Assembly: GCA_025927665.1 (NCBI GenBank)
Contig: JAICKZ010000123.1
Coordinates: 1-9,038 of the forward strand
DNA length: 9,038 bases
Source: Steroidobacteraceae bacterium
GTDB taxonomy: Bacteria > Pseudomonadota > Gammaproteobacteria > Steroidobacterales > Steroidobacteraceae
Reading direction: 5' to 3'
Both the position numbers and the translations under genes were made by a program. The notes beneath the pieces were generated by a model. That model saw nothing but the letters and a program-made list of their open reading frames with translations. It searched no databases and had not been told where the DNA came from. Of this stretch, positions 6,564-9,038 are shown piece by piece; within the stretch, counting starts at the first letter, position 1; each line of letters begins with the position of its first letter.

Positions 6564-7089
6564 ATGGTAATGCTCTATAAATATTCAAGTAGTTCAGATC
6601 GATAACTTTCTCTCGTAAATTCTTGCCATCGTTATGTTGTGACTGTAATGAGTGTTGTTATGATTCAAAAACAATGATGTTGTGCATGTTACTGAGCAAC
6701 TCTAAGATCTATAACAACGCAATGATAGAACGAAGAATTTCTGTTTATATGAAATTCTGCAACATATTTTATGCGGCACCCCAACCGCAAGCAAGGCACT
6801 TCACAAATTATGATTTAAGAAATTTTCGTGCTGCAGTTTGGAATGATGAGTATCGTTTCGTTGCTGAGAGAAAATGAGAGAAGATAGCAAACATATCGAT
6901 CTTCTTCGATAAGCCAGCACCATCGCTCTTGCTGAGCCGGAATCTGTAACCTAGTTTGAGTTAGAATCACTGCATGTTAGCCAATACGCAGCAATATCAT
7001 CACAACATTTTTCAACCCACAGCGAGTCGCCTAAATTGATGCGCAGATATCAGTACAATCGATCACCCTAATTGAAAAACTGATCGCGA
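6564..7089. other. Gene-poor region upstream of the receptor gene
   Basis: No convincing gene is seen in either strand. An 84-codon frame at 6623-6877 starts with TTG, is rich in Cys at its start, has no ribosome-binding site or known motif, and is probably chance. The receptor's promoter must lie at the left end but no good -35/-10 pair could be picked. A short hairpin, TATCGA at 6894-6899 with TCGATA at 6906-6911, has no T-run on either strand. The region leads into a broken sigma-factor gene, so it may itself be decayed sequence. Confidence 0.5.
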
Positions 7090-7294
7090 ATGACTGATAC
7101 TCAAACTGCTATCGATATAGTTTTGCATGTTGAAATCGCAGCGATTTACCGCAAGGATTCGCGTAAAGTTTTTGCGACGCTGATTCGTTTGCTGGGTGAC
7201 TTTGATGTTGTCATGGTTGGTCTCCGCAGGGCGCTTCAAGGCGTTAGATACGCTGCGACGACGACAACGTTCCACTCCACATGAAGTGCCTTAA
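7090..7294 (+). pseudogene. Remnant of an ECF-type RNA polymerase sigma factor gene
   Basis: From ATG 7090 the frame reads MTDTQTAIDIVLHVEIAAIY, then RKVFATLIRLLGDFDV, the N-terminal helices of sigma region 2 in large ECF sigma factors. After base 7209 the frame degenerates. In the next frame, from about 7208, the sequence is SWLVSAGRFKALDTLRRRQR, the later part of region 2, ending in TAA at 7292-7294. In intact relatives these two blocks are separated by an acidic stretch of roughly 25-30 residues (AEEAL...EQW...NPRAW type), and the protein continues for several hundred residues with region 4. Here an internal deletion has removed the linking segment and shifted the frame, and everything after RRRQR is gone. 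A working sigma factor cannot be made. Identification is from remembered family sequence; the exact ECF group is uncertain. Confidence 0.72.
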
Positions 7295-7425
7295 GCGGAA
7301 GTTAAAGAAGTTTAAAAGCGAACATTAATGTAATGGTGTTTATCTTTTATGAGGCGGATCTAATGACGCCTTCTGCTAAACACGGCAACAGGCCGACTAA
7401 TAGAGCAATGCAATAACATTTGTTA

Positions 7426-8154
7426 ATGCATGAAGATTCAACGGATGTTGTAGTACTTCACATGAATACTTCATCTACCATTGCTTCTTCATTTTCATTC
7501 GAATCGATTATCCGGAATTGTGCTCTGATTGCCGGTATGCTGGTTCTAATGATGCTCGGAATCTACTTGACGACGGGTATTGGCCAAGACCCACTGCAAT
7601 TCATTCATTCGACAGAAGAGTACACCGACATCTTGCTGCGCAATCCACCTGTTCTTAAGTTTGCAATCGGCTTGGACAATGCATTCATCATGTTCTATGA
7701 AACGATGTTTCTTGCACTGGGTGTCGTGTTGTGGCGCGATGAGAGAAAACGTGTTTTGGTATTTGCCTCGATGATCTTGCTTGGAACTGTTGCATTGCTG
7801 GACTTGATAGAGAACATGCATTTTCTAACCATGTTGTCGCTGGCAGAGCATGGACTTCCGATTGGTGTAATGCGAATCTCATTACAAGTATGGGAATCAC
7901 TCATCAAATTTCATATCAGCTATCTTGGATTGTTTCTGTTGGGGTTTTCGCTACCGGTCCATTCCAAGCTCGGAATGATCCTTGGCTTTTTGTTTCGCTG
8001 GATACAGTTACCTGTCGGGTTGCTAATTTACTTGACGCCACCCGATATTGCGCGGCCTCTCGTGATAGTTCGCTTTGCGTTTTTCTTTGTGACGCTTATC
8101 TTGCTTGCTTGGATGTCTCGGCAGCGTGTAGTCGACTTAAATGCATTGGCGTGA
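7426..8154 (+). CDS. Predicted inner-membrane protein with about six transmembrane helices, function unknown
   Basis: I do not recognise the family. Counting from ATG 7426 (242 residues), hydrophobic segments lie near 30-50, 78-103, 110-133, 155-176, 182-203 and 212-230. Several polar residues lie in or at the ends of helices and may matter: D84 in GLDNAF, E92 in FYETMF, D126 and E129 in LLDLIENMH, and H163 in KFHISY. Positively charged RDERKR sits between helices two and three. The start is uncertain. TTG 7420, ATG 7426 and ATG 7462 (MNTSSTIA) are all in frame and none has a clear ribosome-binding site; 7462 would drop a hydrophilic N-terminus. The 3' end overlaps the convergent Crp/Fnr-like gene by 59 bases. 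The coding frame is long with consistent membrane character, so the gene is real, but no activity can be assigned. Confidence 0.75.
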   Translation: MHEDSTDVVVLHMNTSSTIASSFSFESIIRNCALIAGMLVLMMLGIYLTTGIGQDPLQFIHSTEEYTDILLRNPPVLKFAIGLDNAFIMFYETMFLALGVVLWRDERKRVLVFASMILLGTVALLDLIENMHFLTMLSLAEHGLPIGVMRISLQVWESLIKFHISYLGLFLLGFSLPVHSKLGMILGFLFRWIQLPVGLLIYLTPPDIARPLVIVRFAFFFVTLILLAWMSRQRVVDLNALA

Positions 8155-8686
8155 TGCCGAGATAAGATGCAATGAGATGACGTGGTAAACGATTCGCTAG
8201 AACAGGATACTCGGCGATAAAGCGGCGATATCGATCTGCCGCAGACAATGTGAGCATTTCGAATTCTCTTCGCGATTTAATTAAGTACAACTGTTCGGCA
8301 AATCGACGCGATACCAACATCAAGTCGGGACAGGTTTTCGTCAGCCAATCAAACGCGCGCCATTCAAACTGCCACACTTCTCCTTCTTCGATCACTTCAA
8401 TCGATGACATCGATGCGGACCCTGATAGCAGGTCTGCCAAAGAGCCGCTCAATTCACCTTCTTGACAAAACCTACGCGTTGCCTCATCACCATCAGCGCT
8501 GACGTAAAATTCGCGCAGCAATCCTCGATTCAAAAAAAAGATAGATGAGGCTTTCTGCCCTGCTTGCAACAACTGTTGGCCAGCCGAGACTTGCCGTTGC
8601 ACCAGCAATTCTTGCACGCGCAACCATGATTCATCCGTGAGTGGATTGAGATGCTCGATGACTTTACGCAGGCGATCGAAGGTCAT
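8096..8686 (-). CDS. Crp/Fnr-family transcriptional regulator
   Basis: The 196-residue protein has the cyclic-nucleotide-binding beta-roll at about 15-110 (QVSAGQQLLQAGQKASSIFF, then GLLREFYVSADGDEATRRF). A long dimerisation helix follows (about 120-145), then a compact C-terminal helix-turn-helix with recognition region RLPRHLIASYLGITPMHLSRL at 167-187. The length is typical of short Crp/Fnr relatives. There is no Cys cluster of the Fnr type, and the phosphate-binding Arg-Ser pattern of true Crp is not evident, so the ligand, if any, is unknown. The start is ATG 8686, without a good ribosome-binding site. A tentative promoter (TTGAGT at 8736-8731, 17 bases, TAATTT at 8713-8708) lies just upstream. 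The 3' end runs 59 bases into the convergent membrane-protein gene. The two could be functionally linked, but the sequence alone does not show it. Confidence 0.87.
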   Translation of the reverse strand: MTFDRLRKVIEHLNPLTDESWLRVQELLVQRQVSAGQQLLQAGQKASSIFFLNRGLLREFYVSADGDEATRRFCQEGELSGSLADLLSGSASMSSIEVIEEGEVWQFEWRAFDWLTKTCPDLMLVSRRFAEQLYLIKSRREFEMLTLSAADRYRRFIAEYPVLANRLPRHLIASYLGITPMHLSRLHAAETSKQAR

Positions 8687-8707
8687 AACTAATGAGTATG
8701 CATCCGC

Positions 8708-8736
8708 AAATTAGCGTGTAGTTAATCGTAACTCAA
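8708..8736 (-). promoter_or_regulatory. Tentative promoter of the Crp/Fnr-like gene
   Basis: On the minus strand, TTGAGT (8736-8731) and TAATTT (8713-8708) are 17 bases apart and point at the ATG at 8686. The -35 matches the consensus at four of six positions and the -10 at three, so it is a weak candidate resting mainly on spacing and position. Confidence 0.3.
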
Positions 8737-9038
8737 GTTGTTAACGAGCACATCGCCTAGAACGTACCTTACCTTTCGATCACACCAATTCATTTTATGA
8801 TCGGTAGTCCTCACTTAGTAAACGAGTGTTTCAAGTACAATTGTTGTTAGCCTGTGCGCCGCAGTCAATTGCCTTGGCCGTGCCATCTACGTGTCCGCTG
8901 AACGTTCGGTATTGAGAAATTGGAACGCCATTGCGAATGTTGGCATTGTGTCCGAAGCGTCATTCGCAATTCCTGATAGCGGACGCTCGGATTGTTGAAA
9001 GTGGCCGTTCGATCTCACGTCCGAATTCAGCGGTAACG
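8737..9038. other. Right-end region without a supported gene
   Basis: No coding frame with recognisable content is present on either strand. The stretch from about 8890 contains recurring GTCCG/CGGAC words (8893-8897, 8950-8954, 8980-8984, 9019-9023) and a 10-bp inverted repeat. This has the look of repetitive intergenic DNA rather than a gene. The beginning of a gene lying beyond 9038 cannot be excluded. Confidence 0.45.
8930..8970. repeat. 10-bp perfect inverted repeat
   Basis: ATTGCGAATG at 8930-8939 and CATTCGCAAT at 8961-8970 are exact reverse complements separated by 21 bases. No T-run follows on either strand, so it is not a normal terminator. It could be a regulator site, a stem in a small RNA, or part of a dispersed repeat. 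Confidence 0.5.

Noticed and set aside
6623..6877. 84-codon plus-strand frame as a Cys-rich small protein
   Set aside because: It has a TTG start, no Shine-Dalgarno site, no recognisable motif and clustered Cys codons only at the beginning; it is most likely chance in AT-rich intergenic DNA.
6894..6911. TATCGA/TCGATA hairpin as a terminator or operator
   Set aside because: It is a 6-bp stem without a T-run or a neighbouring promoter; probably incidental.
7363..7416. 17-codon ORF starting at ATG 7363 ahead of the membrane-protein gene
   Set aside because: GAGG lies upstream, but the peptide is short and basic with no hydrophobic or known pattern, and it ends before the next gene without overlap; not enough to call.
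7546..7907. Minus-strand frames inside the membrane-protein gene
   Set aside because: They are antisense shadows of the plus-strand gene, with no domain or ribosome-binding site.
1..9038. CRISPR array, tRNA or rRNA genes, prophage or toxin-antitoxin module
   Set aside because: No regularly spaced direct repeats, no tRNA- or rRNA-like sequence, and no recognisable phage or toxin-antitoxin genes were seen on either strand.

Overview
The window looks like chromosomal DNA of a Gram-negative bacterium, probably a gamma- or betaproteobacterium. The support is a TonB-dependent-type outer-membrane receptor with a signal peptide, an RTX (type I secreted) protein tail, a proteobacterial-type cyclopropane-fatty-acid synthase, and an IS3-family transposase fragment. 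No rRNA, tRNA, CRISPR array or complete mobile element is visible. All assignments come from reading motifs, not from a database search.

Layout. Bases 1 to about 170 hold a minus-strand piece of an IS3-type transposase. It is fused at about 165-173 to the 3' part of a plus-strand RTX calcium-binding protein gene (to 1109), which ends in a strong intrinsic terminator. Next come two minus-strand genes: a cyclopropane-fatty-acid synthase family protein (1167-2474), preceded by a 26-codon leader ORF that overlaps its start by ATGA, and a CGNR zinc-finger regulator (2695-3288). A plus-strand alpha/beta hydrolase with an Asp nucleophile and a signal peptide (3431-4450) runs divergently from the regulator. 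The 142-base region between them holds a near-consensus sigma70 promoter with a perfect palindrome in its spacer, nested inside a second, concentric inverted repeat. The hydrolase ends in a clear terminator.

The right half starts with a minus-strand TonB-dependent-receptor-like gene (4641-6563). After it lies a gene-poor stretch containing a decayed ECF sigma factor gene (about 7090-7294) with an internal deletion and frame change. A six-helix membrane protein of unknown function follows (7426-8154, plus). It converges on and overlaps by 59 bases a Crp/Fnr-like regulator (8096-8686, minus). The last 350 bases have no supported gene but carry a 10-bp inverted repeat and recurring GTCCG/CGGAC words.

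How the genes may work together. The best-supported unit is the CGNR regulator with the divergent hydrolase and the structured operator/promoter between them, plausibly a small inducible detoxification or catabolic switch. The synthase has its own leader and is probably separately expressed. The RTX and sigma-factor remnants and the transposase scrap show that both the left edge and the middle of the window have been eroded by rearrangement.
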